A DNA stretch of 64,000 nucleotides from Lethocerus indicus (GCA_019843655.1 JACDQD010000103.1:5208001-5272000), one strand, 5' to 3'; counted from the stretch's first letter, positions 28,301 to 41,908 are shown. Numbers and translations: made by a program. The notes: generated by a model not told the origin, from the sequence alone.

Positions 28301-31300
28301 CAGTAAATTACTTAATCGCCTATCCATATATCGCATGATATTGTCATGACACACTAACAAAAGGATTTTTGAGATTCAGCCCCGCAGTATTGGATTATTC
28401 CATCCAGCGGAAGGAAACGCAGGAGCGGAAAAGGAGCTTGTTGTTCCTGGAAACAGGTGAGTACAGGGATGCTGTTCCACGTTTTCAAGGAAAGCAACCT
28501 ATTCCACTTGATCGTAGATAGTGGAAAGCTGGATAAAAAACCCATCCTGCGAATTATCCGATTGACGTGTATTTGCCGCGCTAGTTTTTCCATGAACCTA
28601 ATTTTTACTGAATTCTACAAGGAGAAAATTCAATGAACTTCGGTAGTTCAAGAGCTGGTGTTTCACGAATTCCAGCCAAGGTGAATAACAAAACTGTTAT
28701 TAACAAAGGCGCCCATCGAAAGTGGCGTACTATTTCAAGTACGAAAGTTTTCACGAGCATTTCGTTACGCAAGGTTGAGGTTGAATTTTTCTCCCTGCAG
28801 CCGGCACGAAACTGATCCAATGAGGGGTTTTCGTGCGAGGGGCCGAAAATTGTGGCACAGTGAAACCCGAGAGTGGTCAAGAGGGGCGAGAGGGGGCCGC
28901 CGGCTCGGTGTGTGGGGCCCCCAAACTGGGTCTGGCCCAAGGACGGGTCCTTTGAGCCTAGTTCTGCCGCGAATAGCGTGAAAGTTGTCAGAACTCTTTC
29001 TGTCTGACTTCTGTCTCCTTCCGGCGACTCCCTGACCCGATACCGACGTCAATGTCACCGACAAAACTGGAACAGTTCAAACATATGACGATGTCCCGAA
29101 CATTAGGATTTGAAGTGGAGAATTTCGTATCCTAATCTACATTTGCCTTTCCTTTTTATCTTCCTTTTATTTATATTTTCGCATTATTTTACCCTGTTTA
29201 AATATTTTACTAAGTCATGACAAATTACTTACTTACCATCATCCGATTTTTTGATGATGGCAGATATTCTTTCAGCACTTTTAAACACTGGAGGACGTAT
29301 AATTCTAAGAGGGACAGAATATTACTGAAGAAGGCGAAAAGCCGAATAAGGCAAATATGTTAATAGAATCCAATAGAGTGTTCTAGATTATAAATATATA
29401 AGGTCATACACATTCGGATATGCACATATATATTTCCCTTAGATATATCGAAAATTGTCCCAATTTCCTCACCTTGAAAAGAACTTTATAATTTAATTAG
29501 GACTCGTCGATAACTTTTGAAAATGAAAGAATGTTCTCGGAACTCTCTTACTTGAAATGTCTTGAAAGCTGGCAAGAATGAATGGAACTTAGAAATCGTT
29601 GAATAATTAGCGATTGAATAGAGGGAGAGAGATAGAGAGTACTAGATGGAGGACGCCCGAAAAAAGGGGGCCTTCACATTTAGAATTTTAACAGTCTAAT
29701 TTAGCCCCCAATCTTCGGTCCAATCAGACTTTTTGTAATGGTAGTTCAATAAAAAATGAGCGTTGTTCCTCTTCGAAATGTCAACTTTCAAATGGAACAA
29801 AAACTCATTGTCAATCAGGAGTTGAGCCTCAATCTTATTTTCATATAATTGATAACCCGTAGGAGAAATTACCCTAAATACCCACGAGAAATATGTAATA
29901 CATATCACATTATAACTGCAACTGCTTCCCATTCCGAACAAAATTAACGATAATATAGATTATAAACCTATTAACAGGTAGAGCCAATCAATTCACATTG
30001 TTCGGATTTAAATCTACTGTTGTGAGAATGGAATTGAAGGGATTACTTTTCCCACCCTTGTACTTACAAATTATTAAATACAAACCAGGGACAGTGGCTC
30101 TACAATAAAACAAACACGTAACGAAATGGCAACGTCGGAATTTGTAAAACGTCTGCTGGGTTTCCGTCCAAGTGATGATCTTTCGCCCCGCTTCAGATAG
30201 GCCTTGGCTTTTCGCCAGCTGCAGTACCTGGAAAAAATAATCTAGCGTCTAGTAATACTTAACATGGTTTCTCCAGATTTCACTATATAACAGGGTGTTT
30301 CTTCTGGATTTAAAGTTACATAATTTTATCATATTAAATAACCCTGTATAGGATATATTAGATGTATTAGAGGATAGATGTAGAGAGACATATACTATAC
30401 CACAAGGAATATTAAATTACAGTATTTACTCATGTTTATGTCCCACTTCAATATGTGACTATGGAAGTAATAGTAATGAGTGGGTTAAATTGAATTTCCA
30501 CAACATTAAAAGGTAGAATGCATCAACATTCAAACTGTTTCATTGACATGAATAATGATTGACCGATCGCAATAGTTCGATATTCATGTTTATTGATTAA
30601 ATTTATTGAAGGGTACAAGAATCCCTAATAGATTTCCAGGAGTGTTAAACATTCTACCCACCTATCGTGTATTCCTAAAAATTACATCATAGGTTATGAC
30701 ATGTATTTTAACCTAAAAATAGCTCGTATTAGCTAATAGCTCGTGGTAAATAGATTTATTCTAGTATTTAAAACGTCTTGTAGCATTTAATTAATGACAT
30801 GTCTGTTTCTCATATGAAAAGATCAAAGGTTGAATACTACGTCTGAAACCTTTCAAACGCTATTCCGTTTTTCATACCTTATATTGCCATTTAAATTATT
30901 AACTATTTAAGTTATTAGTTATTACTATTTAGTTATTTTTCGTTACTATTATATTTGTCCTCAATACAAAATACTGTAAATACAGGCTTATAAAACAAGC
31001 CAGCCCAATCCTGAGTGTCTTTGAATTGTGAGGCCAGTGAGAATGTTCCAAACCGTCGAAAAAACATAAATGAATTATCAAAGAATGTAATAAAATACAT
31101 TAGTTCCTTTGGATCTTAACCTAATATTGCTCGAGTCCATTCTTACATCTGAGGAGTGTACAGTCGTCAGAACATGTATATATAGATATATCATCATAAA
31201 CCCCTCATCATATCAAACGCTTAGAGATAAAAAATGGCAGGAGGAGGGGGTAACGGAGGGGGTTTATAGAAAATGTTTCCCCGATGAAACATTCTCAGAT

Positions 31301-31424
31301 TATTAAGAGACGAAAAAAATACGTATACACAAATATAAGTATATCACTATTTTGTATTGAACGCTATTGTATATATAAAAATAATGTATTCATTTAGAAA
31401 ATAGAGGATTTTTGGAAATTAATA

Positions 31425-31475
31425 TAGCTTAGTAATAATCGCATCCTCCCGGCTTCAAATCCCCGTGATGGACCC
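31425..31475 (+). repeat. Possible tRNA-derived SINE fragment
   Basis: GGCTTCAAATCCCC at 31451-31464 resembles the RNA polymerase III B box (GGTTCAAATCC). An A-box-like ATAGCTTAGTAATAA precedes it. No cloverleaf can be folded, so at most this is a degenerate tRNA-derived remnant. Confidence 0.3.
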
Positions 31476-33768
31476 AATTTTCTTTCCATAACAAATGTTT
31501 ATATGTATAAATTGTGCTAATCTACCATGACTTAATTGTGAACAGTGCGTGAAGTCGATACCGGGAGGACGGGAGCTCAAATGATTTCCTCCTTATTCGA
31601 GGTCCGTCACCGCTTGCTTCATCCCCGCTCGCTCCGGCTCCCCTTCCTCGTGATTTTGCCAAGAATGCCCCGGACTCTTGGATCCTTGTGTAAACTGTTC
31701 TAATAAATGTTGTAGAAAGTTTGGACCGAATCTCAACTAAACTGCGTATTTTGCCGCCCGACCTATTGACCAATATACTGCATTATGCGTTTAAGGACTC
31801 GGTTTCGGTTGGAGAACGTTGCCTGTTAAATAATCGGCCGTAATCTGTTGAAAATAGCTGTTTTACGTAATTTTAGAAACGTACGGGGTAAATTCATTAC
31901 AATAACAAAAGTCCGTAAACTAGATTCCATTTTTGATCAAACATTTTTTTCAACACCGTGTTCTTACTTTTTATATTATTTGTTTATTTAAAATACCATT
32001 AAATTTTTCAAGACGTAAAACAGCGCTATATTTTCCATTGACAATATTGGCCTTATTCAGTAGAGATAGAAAAATTTGGCGAGGTTGTTCTTCGAGGTAA
32101 TTCTATTAGGCCTTCCTATAAGCTATTATGTCTAACGTCAAGGTCCTCACTTGACTGCGTACATCGAACTACAAAGGTTGGTAGCTCGATTCGTTAGTGG
32201 ACAATAAACGTTTGATTCGTCTTGCAGAGAGAGTATTCTGCAAGTAACGGTGGATCAATTTGACTGGCTAATAAAAAATGGATTGATAATTACTTTGAAG
32301 GATAGCCCTAATTGGAGAAAACAAGGGGAGCCGAGGCGGGAGGTCTGAACCATTTAGCTGTGGCCTTTGTAGGGGAGTCGGCGGCCGCTCACTAGGTAAA
32401 CCTGGTTCAATAACACATCAAGGCCTTCACAGTGTTGTCTTCATCTTGACACATAACATCTACGATGTTAATACCATTTTATTTATCCATGTAAACTGAT
32501 ATTAGGAATATTTACATATTATTACAACAATATATGCCGTACTGAACGGTGTTTTATAGATATAATTTGAGTGGTGAAATAAATATACTACTAATATCTA
32601 GCGAACTGACATTCAAAGAGTACACTACCTACAAACCTCATATACCAAATATACTTCATTGGATTCAATTTATGAACGTTTTCTTCTATTATAGACTTTG
32701 TTATTTTTCAATCAAACCTCCTGCTATGCTCATATTAAGAAGAATACTACTGGCATGCGATTATACAGGAATGTGTCTTAACTACGGCTAGTCTTCAGTA
32801 TATAGGGATTCGACAACTTATTCGGATTTAAAATTGATTATTTTCGAATGTGTCGCGATTGAGGCAGACAGTCATGGAGGCAGCCTCCTCTCCTGATGTT
32901 TTCCTGCCTGTACGGGTTGGCATCCCATTCCTTATTGAAAGAATAACGTTGTAGTCATAATCCGTTGTCAGATAGTGTTCACGGCTGTTGTTATCGCGGA
33001 TATAACCCGGTAGGCCTTCATTCATTTTAAACACCAGCAGCCTTCACCCAGAGAATGGCGTACGGTGAAGATGTTCGCTCGTAGATGCGAAGAAAGGAAA
33101 GAACTATAAATCATGCGGTGAAAGGGGACAGCGCCAGGAAGGGACTGTGGGCGGATCAACCGAAGACAACAAATCGAAAATATCGTTTGTTACCGTACAC
33201 AATGGGACACGCTGCAGAACATGGGGCCGGTGAATGGGCGAGGGACAATAGCGGCAGGGACGGCCGCTTTTCATGGCCAATAGGAAGCGCCTCTCACCGA
33301 GTCTTCGTGCGAGACCGGTTACCCAAGAGTGGCTACAACTAGCAGTCCCAACACAATTGCTTTCCATTTCCGTTTTCCAGCACCACTCCGTTAGATTATA
33401 TTGTCCATTCATAAAATCCAACATCCGAATGACGATTCAATACTGGTTTACACATAGGGGAACCAGGGGAAAATAGGGAAAATAGGGTTCTATTTGTAAA
33501 GAAGGAAAAACCAATGTGTAACCTGTTCTACTAAATATAATTGCTAGATATTAATTTATTTCCAATACCGGTTCCTATTACCCTCGATGCGATTCTTTCG
33601 ATCGTCGGGAGAAAGACATTTCGAAATCGAAATACCAACAAACTACCAAAAACGGACTACATCAGACGACAGCACATGGTCAGCTACAGTAACAGAGCGA
33701 CGGTGCTGACAGAATGCATCGCAGGCATCCAACAGGCCTGTGTGACTCAACGATCTACCGACGGAAAG

Positions 33769-33811
33769 CTAATGAAGATGGCGGGCAGCCCAAACTGTCC
33801 AGCAAATGACC
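33769..33811 (+). repeat. Dispersed repeat, copy A
   Basis: About 43 bp around GAAGATGGCGGGCAGCC, similar by eye to 43670-43713 (GAAGATGGCGAGCAGCC), with matching flanks at AGCAA and GACC. It is probably a fragment of an interspersed element; the class is not identified. Confidence 0.45.
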
Positions 33812-35899
33812 TAATCAGCGAGTGGAAACAGAAGAACAACAAGGCTCATTATTTTATTTCGTTTAACTGTAATTTTTGGCATCATTCAGAGACATGTACT
33901 GTACGTATCTGGTTTTATTTTCCGTCGGGTGTTACAAGATTATTGTGTGTATGATTGTTGTACTAGGTGTATTTTCCAGTAAGTCACATTCAATTTTCAT
34001 TATCTTCAAAAAGATAATAAAGCTATCTATCACCCTTACACAAATATACTTTACCCTCTATCTCAACTTTCCAAATTGATTCGTCGAGCTTTGGACTTGT
34101 CTCTGGGTCTTTTTTAGGATGTCCTTTATGCCCGAAACGTATTGGTACCGACTAGGCGGCGCTGCAGTTGGGAGCGCAGATCTGTTGGGCAACTTGGGCA
34201 GAGCGTGCGCGGGCCCTCGTGTGTGTGCGCGTCAGTGCGCAGTATATAGGTCGCAGAGCACGTGACCACCGGCTGATCTACCTACCCCCGACACCCAGGT
34301 CTCGGCTTTCAAAACTCGAGATCGGGTTGCCTGAACAACATAAAAAAAATATAACTAAAAAATAAACAGAATTTTAATGGGTCCATATAAAGTGCACTAC
34401 CTGGATAATTTAAGCTGCACTCTGATTTATTTCATTGATCCCATTCCGTTTTACATCGATATCCTAAGCTAGATATCAGGAAGTGTACATCAGTATCTTA
34501 TTTCACTTAAATATTAGGCTATTAATATATGCAGTAAGATTGTATACCTTATTTTACTAGAAAAGGAAGCCCATTAGAAAAGTAACAGAGGAAGTATTTC
34601 AAAACTATAAAAACGTAGGATATAATGTTTGAAAAATAGTAATTGAGATGACCATAATAACCAATAATTCGAGATGGAAAAATAAAGTTTATAAATGTTT
34701 GGAAATACACCAAAATGAAAACCCGTATGAAATATCTCTTATTGTCAGTTATTACCTATTACTGAAAATTATCTGTATGTCATAATTCATGGAATATAAT
34801 CGCAACCGCGAGGTCTCTCTCCACTCGCAAATTTTGTGGTTGTACTCAGTAACACAACAGTAAAATAGTACGGAACCAACGCATGTCGGCTAGCGATGAA
34901 GCATCCTTGTGACAGTCCAGCTTATCTAAGCAACGCATCATCACAAAAATGATACTTGATGACAAAAATGATGGTTTAATCACCTCCTGCAAATAAAATA
35001 GATTTGGTATTTGGCCAGGCATAGACTGGACTGGTAATTATATTTTTACCTTCAAGACTACATCGACATAATGAGGCAATAATGTTCAAAAATAATAACT
35101 GCTGTTAGTGTGCTAAAGTAAATAACAAATTTGTTCTAAACGATAAGAACTTATGGAGCAGTTTTGATCCACTTGTTGTGAAAGCGTCGTCCTTGTCATT
35201 TACTTCTATATCCCTCTGTAGTTATCAATTTATTATTTGTCACCTTGAGAGTTCATCTCAAGCAGCCTTCTCAGGGTTTTAAGCAATAAGAGAAGTACCT
35301 ATGTTACAACATTCGTCTCATTGGTCGCGTCCTTCTGACTTTTGTGCTGTTCCAGAAAGTCAACCCGGAAAGTTCGAAGAGACTGATCTTCTATGCAAGC
35401 ATGAATCCTATATTTAAACGAACGCTGTGAATGTTTTACAAGGGTTCAAAGGGAACATATTTAATGATCTAATAATTTAATGATGCTAACAATTATAATA
35501 ACTGATTCTTACGATATTAATACATTGGAATGGGCATTATGTCTTGTACCTTTTCAGTTAAATTAATTCCTTTAATGATAGAATGAGGAATACATAACAT
35601 CCATTGAAAATTAATAATTTCTTATTTTATACCGTTGGGAAGATAGGGAAGTTTTTATTTGATGTTATTACAAAATTTCATTTGTAATTATAATAATAAT
35701 TATACTTACTCATCTAGATAATAACTTTGGGACTTTATTTCTATTCAAGATTTACCGTAGACTACTCATGTTTCCATATTTCTATGGCTCAAGTAGAAAG
35801 TGCATGCAGATAAGTGGTTAGGCATCGTCTCGCTGACCTGAATATCTCATCGAAGTCTGAAGCAATTTGGGCTGACTATTGTGTGATCCCTAGAGTAGG

Positions 35900-36010
35900 T
35901 GGGGTGTGGTCAATGTTACTACACACAAGGTCCACACGTACTACCAGCTATATAAATGTGATCGTCGGAGGATGGGACACTAGTTCAGTGCTCACACAGA
36001 ACAAGACAAC
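35900..36010 (+). promoter_or_regulatory. Promoter and 5' UTR of gene 2
   Basis: GGGTGTGGTC-like box at 35902-35911, CAAGGTCC at 35926-35933, TATATAAAT at 35949-35957 and an arthropod initiator TTCAGTG at 35984-35990, about 35 bp after the TATA. Order and spacing match gene 3, including the intervening AATGTTAC and ACACACAAGG. Confidence 0.8.
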
Positions 36011-36854
36011 ATGGCCTACAAGGTAGTTTCCGTTCAATTTTGCCTAGTTTAATTAAATCGAAAAAAAAATCGGGAAATATTGACCAAAGAATCAAATTTT
36101 TTCTGGAAATCACAGTGTACTAGTGAGTGATCAGGATTAAAGATCGTTCAATGTGTTTCAGTTCGTCGCTTTTGCCGCTCTGATCGCCGTCGCCAGGGCC
36201 GGTGTAATCAGCGCCCCTGCGGTACTGGCCCCCGGCGCTCCCCTGGCAGCCCGCGCCTACGCCGCCCCCGCCGCAGTAGTCGCCGCCCCCGCCTACGCCA
36301 AAGTTGCAACTCCAGTCGCCTACGCAGCCAAGGCCGTCGTCGCCGACGAGTACGATCCCCATCCCCAGTACAGCTACGCCTACGATGTCCAGGATGCCCT
36401 CACCGGTGACTCCAAGAACCAGCAGGAGACCCGTGACGGCGATGTCGTCCACGGTAGCTATAGCCTGACCGAGCCCGATGGCACCCGGCGCACCGTCGAG
36501 TACACTGCCGACCCCGTCAACGGATTCAACGCCGTCGTCCACAAGGAGCCCCTCATCGCCAAGGCCGTCGTAGCCGCCCCCGCCATCGCTAAGACCGTTG
36601 TCGCCGCCCCCGCCGCCGTCAGGGTTGCCGCTCCTCTCGCCTACGCTGCCCCCGCCGCCGTGCGTGTTGCCGCTCCCTTCGCCTACGCTGCCCCTGCCGT
36701 TGCCAAAACCGTAGTGACAGCCCCCGCCGCCCTCAGGGTTGCCGCTCCCCTCGCCTACGCCGCCCCCGCCGTCGCCAAGATTGCCGCCCCTCTGGCCTAC
36801 ACTGCTCCCGCCCTCGCAGCTCACGCCTATGCCGCTCCCGCCTATTTCCATTAA
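36011..36854 (+). CDS. RR-2 cuticular protein, CPR gene 2
   Basis: Chitin-binding structural cuticle protein, expected to be secreted by epidermis. Exon 1 is 36011-36022 (MAYK); a 139-bp phase-0 GT-AG intron follows (36023-36161, acceptor TTTCAG); exon 2 is 36162-36854. Product 234 aa. Signal peptide about residues 1-17 (cleavage ARA before GVISAP), a short AAPA linker, then RR-2 at about 67-134 with [32 protein letters not shown] and [11 protein letters not shown]. The long C-terminal part is built of repeats near [11 protein letters not shown] and AKTVVAAPA and ends AYAAPAYFH. It has fewer N-terminal repeats and a longer tail than gene 3. Frame fully intact, no odd residues in the RR-2 core. 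Nearest neighbour is gene 3, same strand, 2.4 kb downstream, with a similar promoter. The antisense Gly-rich frame is a shadow. Confidence 0.95.
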
Positions 36855-36917
36855 ATTCTTCTATTTCCTGTTTTTAATTTCTTCCACCCATTTTCTTCCT
36901 CTTCTTCTCCTTCAATG

Positions 36918-36948
36918 TTCACTATGTGAATCTATTTATTCTAATAAA
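36918..36948 (+). terminator. 3' UTR hairpin and AATAAA of gene 2
   Basis: TTCAC-tat-GTGAA stem at 36918-36930, then 12 nt including TATTTATT, then AATAAA at 36943-36948. The outer stem pair is T-A here, but G-C in genes 4-7. Confidence 0.75.
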
Positions 36949-39139
36949 TGAAATATATTCTCAATTGAGTCATTTAATGTGGACCATACAAGTCCTAATT
37001 CATTCTGAGTGTTTATGCGCGATGTTACTTTACTTCTCTATGTGTATTCTGTTTATATTTTTATCCAATCTTATTCCTTCTCAGTCGACATTCTTTGTCA
37101 TCTGTATTTAGCATTTTAAAATGGGCAAAACCAGTGATTTATCGTTTTGCTACCACTTTTGAATCTGGTGGGGGATGTTTAACAAAAGAACATTTTTGAT
37201 GTATGCTAAAAACACCGTGTTTCAGAATGCTGCAAGAATGTACACGTATTGATAAAGCACAGGTATTGTTAAAGTTGATAAAGATGTAATACTCAGCAGA
37301 GCTGAAGTTAAGCCCTTTCAGTGAATACAAGCATTGGAACCAATAAAATATGTACTAATCATCAATTTAACAAGACTATATTCTATTATTCGCCTACTAC
37401 TGCCAGTTAGAAGCAATACGTGGCAGACATTCGATGCTGATATATATCAATTTCTTTTCCAAAAGGAGGGACAGTTGAAGAAAGGAAATATTGGAAGATC
37501 AGGTCTTTGCCTGGCTTAGAAACAGTCCAGCTAAAGCACAGTGTAAAGGAACCATTCGGAACGGACTTAGGGTTGAGGGTGAAAATGATTTGGATATATA
37601 AGTACAAGGCTATATGATTATATCCAAAATAAGAAAGAAATAATTTATACAACATACTAATGAATAGAATCGATGGTAAAATTCCCGAACAACTGAATGG
37701 CTATGAAATTATGAAAATTCTACTTTATTTCAGTGAACGGGAACAACTGATGAAACTAATGTTAAAAATGCTACTTCAGAAGACAATGAAAAATCTTAAA
37801 ATATAATTTTAAAAAATCGGTTGGATGCAATAGAATAAGTCCAACTGATGATATGTGATGCCTAATTTCAATAAATGTTTACAGTGACGGTTGATATAAA
37901 AAAAGCTCATTGGTCTTATCACGAGATAGATCCTCAATAAATGATTTTTTACTATATTAAAATTTTAATCCTTTATTTATATATTCCGACCAGTAGTTAA
38001 CCTTAAAGGTAATATGAGGAATCGAGTAAAATAATAGTGGTAATAATATCTATATGTCCAGAAAATATTTCATTTTTCCAAAGGCTACGTGTGAACTTCA
38101 TACAATGCTTAAGTTTCAACCCTAAGTTACCTATCAGCTAAATATCTTAGAGTGTAATCAGATAGGATATTAACAGTGACATAGGACTATGGTACCTAGT
38201 ATTTGTATTTTTGAGCATGATGAGTAACGTTTCTTCCTTGCACACATTTTATGATACTCAATCCAGAACTATAAATCTGGGCCAATTTACAACATGAGAT
38301 AAAACATAGACAATCTTCCTTCAGAAAACCTAGCACTAACATAATTGTTTTAATATAAACCCTACAAGAAGGGGCGAGAAAGAGGAATGTACCGGAGGGT
38401 GAAATTGAGCTCGAAGAAAGCCAGTTTCACCAACCACTCCGCCCAAAGCCTTGAGCCCAGTAGAGTTAACCTTGCCCATTTATGTAACACCCGGCTGACC
38501 TGAAAAGCTATCTTAAGATTTCATCTAGCTTCTTTTATAGCCCAAAGAATATGAAAAAACAAACACTACACTGCGCCTTGATATAATTTTATTTTTGTTA
38601 AGCAACATACATTTAACAATATGTAGTTCGACATAAAAGAAAATTGGTTCCAAATTCCAATAATGCACCGCAGGATCAATGCCAGAAAAATATTATACTT
38701 ACCTTCGAAAATCCTGTTACATTATTAAATAATTAATTATATTGGTGCAAGAAGGCAGGAGTTGGGGTCCTGATAAAAATAAGCTGATTAATTTCCCTGC
38801 TAGTTTATAATCAGACACATTTTGTGCACCGTGTTGAAAAAGATAAACATATTTTTATTTTATTTACTATCCGTATTGCGTTCCTAAGAAAATCCATTAA
38901 ATCCTCTTTAACAATGGGTTCAATTGTCTAAACTCAAATGTACTTGGATATGTTCCATATGTTGGATATGTGAAATTGAATCCGAATTACATAATTATTC
39001 AGCGATAAATCAGTATGGTATAGTTATAATAAAACAGAGTCTGTAATACTAGCAGATCCACTAATATTCCGGAATTCGATCTAAATACCTAAATCCCAGG
39101 GTTAAGTGAAATTTTGGCAGTCTTCGATTAAAAAACGGG
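36949..39139. other. AT-rich spacer between genes 2 and 3
   Basis: No coding sequence recognised; the frames present are short and low-complexity. No GC island apart from a short patch near 38390-38480. Confidence 0.6.
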
Positions 39140-39252
39140 GAGAGGGGCGTGGCTAATGTTACCACACACAAGGACCTCTGAAGGTAGCCGTGTATAAATA
39201 TTGGGCAGCGGGGAAGAACAGACAGTAGTTCAGTGGAAACCAAGAACAGAAC
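39140..39252 (+). promoter_or_regulatory. Promoter and 5' UTR of gene 3
   Basis: GGGCGTGGC at 39145-39153, CAAGGACC at 39169-39176, TATAAATA at 39193-39200 and initiator TTCAGTG at 39228-39234. Strongly parallel to the gene 2 promoter (shared GCTAATGTTACC/TCAATGTTACT and ACACACAAGG). Confidence 0.82.
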
Positions 39253-40142
39253 ATGGCCTACAAGGTAAATTTCGTTCATTGTAACTCTAACATTTCATTC
39301 ATCAATATACTTTGCTCTAATACGGTAGTTTTACAAAATAATTCAATTCGATCATGTTTCAGTTTGTCGTCTTTGCCGCTTTGGTGGCCGTCGCCAGGGC
39401 AGGAGTGATCGGTGCCCCGGCCGTGCTGGCCCCGGGTGCTCCCCTCGCCCACACCGCCTACGCCGCCCCCCTGGCCCACGCCGCATATGCCGCCCCTCTG
39501 GCAACCCGTGCCTATGCTGCACCGGCCGTCGTAGCCGCCCCCGCCATCGCTAAGGTCGCCGCTCCCCTCGCCTACGCCGCACCCGCCGCCATCGCCAAGA
39601 CCGTAGTCGCCGACGAGTACGATCCCCATCCCCAGTACAGCTACGCCTATGATGTACAGGACGCCCTCACCGGCGACTCCAAGAGCCAGCACGAATCCCG
39701 TGACGGAGATGTCGTCCACGGTAGCTACAGCCTGACCGACCCCGATGGCACCCGCCGTACCGTCGAGTACACCGCTGACCCCGTCAACGGATTCAACGCC
39801 GTCGTCCACAAGCAGCCCCTCGTCGCCAAGGCCGTCGTAGCTGCCCCCGCCATCGCCAAGACCGTTGTCGCCGCCCCCGCCGTCGCTAGGGTAGCCGCTC
39901 CCCTCGCCTATGCCGCGCCTGCTGTAGCTAGGACCGTCGTAGCCGCCCCCGCCTACGCCGCCCACACCTACGCCGCCCCGCCTTGGCCGCCCACACCTAC
40001 GCCGCCCCCGCCTTGGCCGCCCACACCTATGCCGCCCCCGCTCTGGCCGCTCACACCTACGCCGCCCCCGCTCTCCTCCACTAAGAGTTCTGTTCATATT
40101 AATCACAATGTGATTATATTTATTGCAAATAAATGCCACTAA
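39253..40142 (+). CDS. RR-2 cuticular protein, CPR gene 3, C-terminal frame fault
   Basis: Chitin-binding cuticle protein. Exon 1 39253-39264 (MAYK), 98-bp phase-0 intron (39265-39362, acceptor TTTCAG), exon 2 from 39363. Signal peptide residues 1-17; repeats [13 protein letters not shown]-2 about 88-156 with [14 protein letters not shown], a substitution SLTDPDG where paralogues have SLTEPDG, and [11 protein letters not shown]. At 39976-39979 a C-run has four C where the adjacent repeats have five. As read, the frame then slips into Pro/Trp-rich residues ([11 protein letters not shown]) and ends at 40142, giving 263 aa. In the other frame the sequence continues the family repeat [10 protein letters not shown] three times and ends LLH with stop at 40082-40084. 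That is the likely true end if the missing C is an error. The RR-2 domain is unaffected. Confidence 0.93.
40100..40133 (+). terminator. 3' UTR hairpin and AATAAA of gene 3
   Basis: Perfect 7-bp stem TAATCAC-aat-GTGATTA at 40100-40116, then TATTTATT-like sequence and AATAAA at 40128-40133. The variable stem pair is A-T here. Gap from the conserved 5-bp stem to AATAAA is 13 nt, one more than in the paralogues. It lies beyond the family-frame stop at 40084 but partly inside the slipped frame that runs to 40142, which also suggests that 40084 is the real end. Confidence 0.78.
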
Positions 40143-41905
40143 TTTATTCGTATATGCGTTTACACTTCAATTTTATTCACCAGTACCCAATAAATTTCCT
40201 GTTTATTAAATATGGTACACATTAATGAGTATAAATCCCAGATCACGAGCCGAATTAACTGATCTTATCTCTTATTGTACGTCACAGGGTCAGAGATTTA
40301 GTAAACGAGAAAACACGATAATGGAAAAATAAGCAAAGCAAAAAGTGCATAGGAAAGGATGATGCGGGATTAGATACGACTCTATTCTGGTTGAATTCGG
40401 ATTAAAAAATAGGCCGTGCAGGCCTCGGTTTTCTACTTACCTACGTTCGCAATATGTGCGGGAACCTAACTACAGCCCCTCTACAGTTACGCTCGTAGTT
40501 GGCTCGTAAATACACAGCCAAGTATGAAATTTAAGCGAGATCATTTTAATGCTTTGGCCGAAGTGTCTTCCTCATCCTTGACGCTCCTGAACTCTGACGC
40601 TGCTACATGCTATCCGGTCTACCTTCCTCCAATCTATCCTCCTTTTCCTAGACATTCGATAAGCTGGGTATTATCGATCAGATCTAACTAGGCAGATATA
40701 AGGGTTTACCTCTTTCATTGCTGAAAAATGAACAGTAGTCAGGAACTTAAAAAAACAGAAAGAAACTATCTATCCTTAAGACTTAGGTTTCCTGGAGGAG
40801 AAGAAAATTGGGCTTGAAAATGCCCAACTTTAATGTCAACCCAACCACTAATCTTACATTTATATATAAGGCCACTACTGCCTTTACCGCTCACACTGAA
40901 GCGTTTCTCGGACGAATTCTGTTATACAATACTGTCAGTCTTTTTTATTATAATAAGTTTATTAGTGAGTGCATTAAAGTTCATTCCTAACTCTTCTATA
41001 TCCTTTCTTTTGAACTGCAGAGAGCTCCGTATTACTCATATTCAGTAGCAACTGTTAGTGATTCAGTAGCATGAAGTAAACATGCACACGCCAGTAATCA
41101 ATTTAACATCATGTAATAATACATGACTGTAATACTAGACTGTAAATTTTCGAAATATCACCACTATGAATAAATTGTTGACGGCAGGGTATTCTGAAAT
41201 CCCACACAAACCTCTTCATAAATTTCAGACAGAATGAGTGGATAATTCTTTTCAATCAGAAATACGAATACGATTAATTAAATTAAGTTAAATTTAATTT
41301 TGATTTGGTAATAATGGTTTATATATGATGAAATTATGGCAGTATAAATTTCCTGTTGACCCCGAAACAATCCATGGGGAATTCAGTTCTCCAAATGTGA
41401 ACATTTGGATGACCTAAATATACAAACAATTGTCCTTATCATTATAATTTTAAAATGTGGGCTATGGGAATTTTGCTAGAAATTTCACACAGAATCATCA
41501 ACAGCGTTTTTAAACTCATGAGTTTTGTAGCTCCCCTGCACATGTGCCAGGACTAACGTTGACGTGAGAGTCTGTCCTCATAGCCGAAGAAAGCAGTCTG
41601 CTTGTCACCGTTCGTTATTAATGTATCTGAGGCATTCCTTAAGTTCCTACAATAATAGCATTGACCACTGATTTTAATTACCTAACCCAAGGGACATCAG
41701 TCATTTTATACTTTAGAATTTCGGCCTTTTCATTTGGAGTCGTGTCATTGTTCGATGGTAAATAGCAAACCCTAGAACAAACTTTAACTATGTAACTTTT
41801 AAGTGTATTTTTCCTATTCCTAAGTTCGCATGACTGAGTGTACGAACTTGACCAATACTACGGTAGAATACAAGAACAAGGCGTGAGTTTCCAAAACGGT
41901 GACGG
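40143..41905. other. AT-rich spacer between genes 3 and 4
   Basis: No coding sequence recognised. Confidence 0.6.
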
Positions 41906-41908
41906 GGT

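Larger units (their letters stand above)
19661..35890. other. 16-kb gene-free interval inside the CPR cluster
   Basis: AT-rich DNA in which I recognise no protein-coding gene. GC-rich islands occur near 21650-21930, 23040-23160, 23600-24080, 25410-25740, 26080-26240, 28770-29050, 31550-31780, 33030-33360 and 34140-34330. The longest frame (33541-33954) has no recognisable domain and its composition shifts along its length. Also present: a G14 run (22631-22644), an 18-bp palindrome (25353-25370), a tRNA-like B-box fragment (31451-31464) and a short dispersed repeat (33769-33811). Confidence 0.6.

Noticed and set aside
33541..33954. 137-aa plus-strand frame
   Set aside because: No recognised domain; its right half is AT-rich and hydrophobic by composition, and it overlaps a dispersed repeat fragment.
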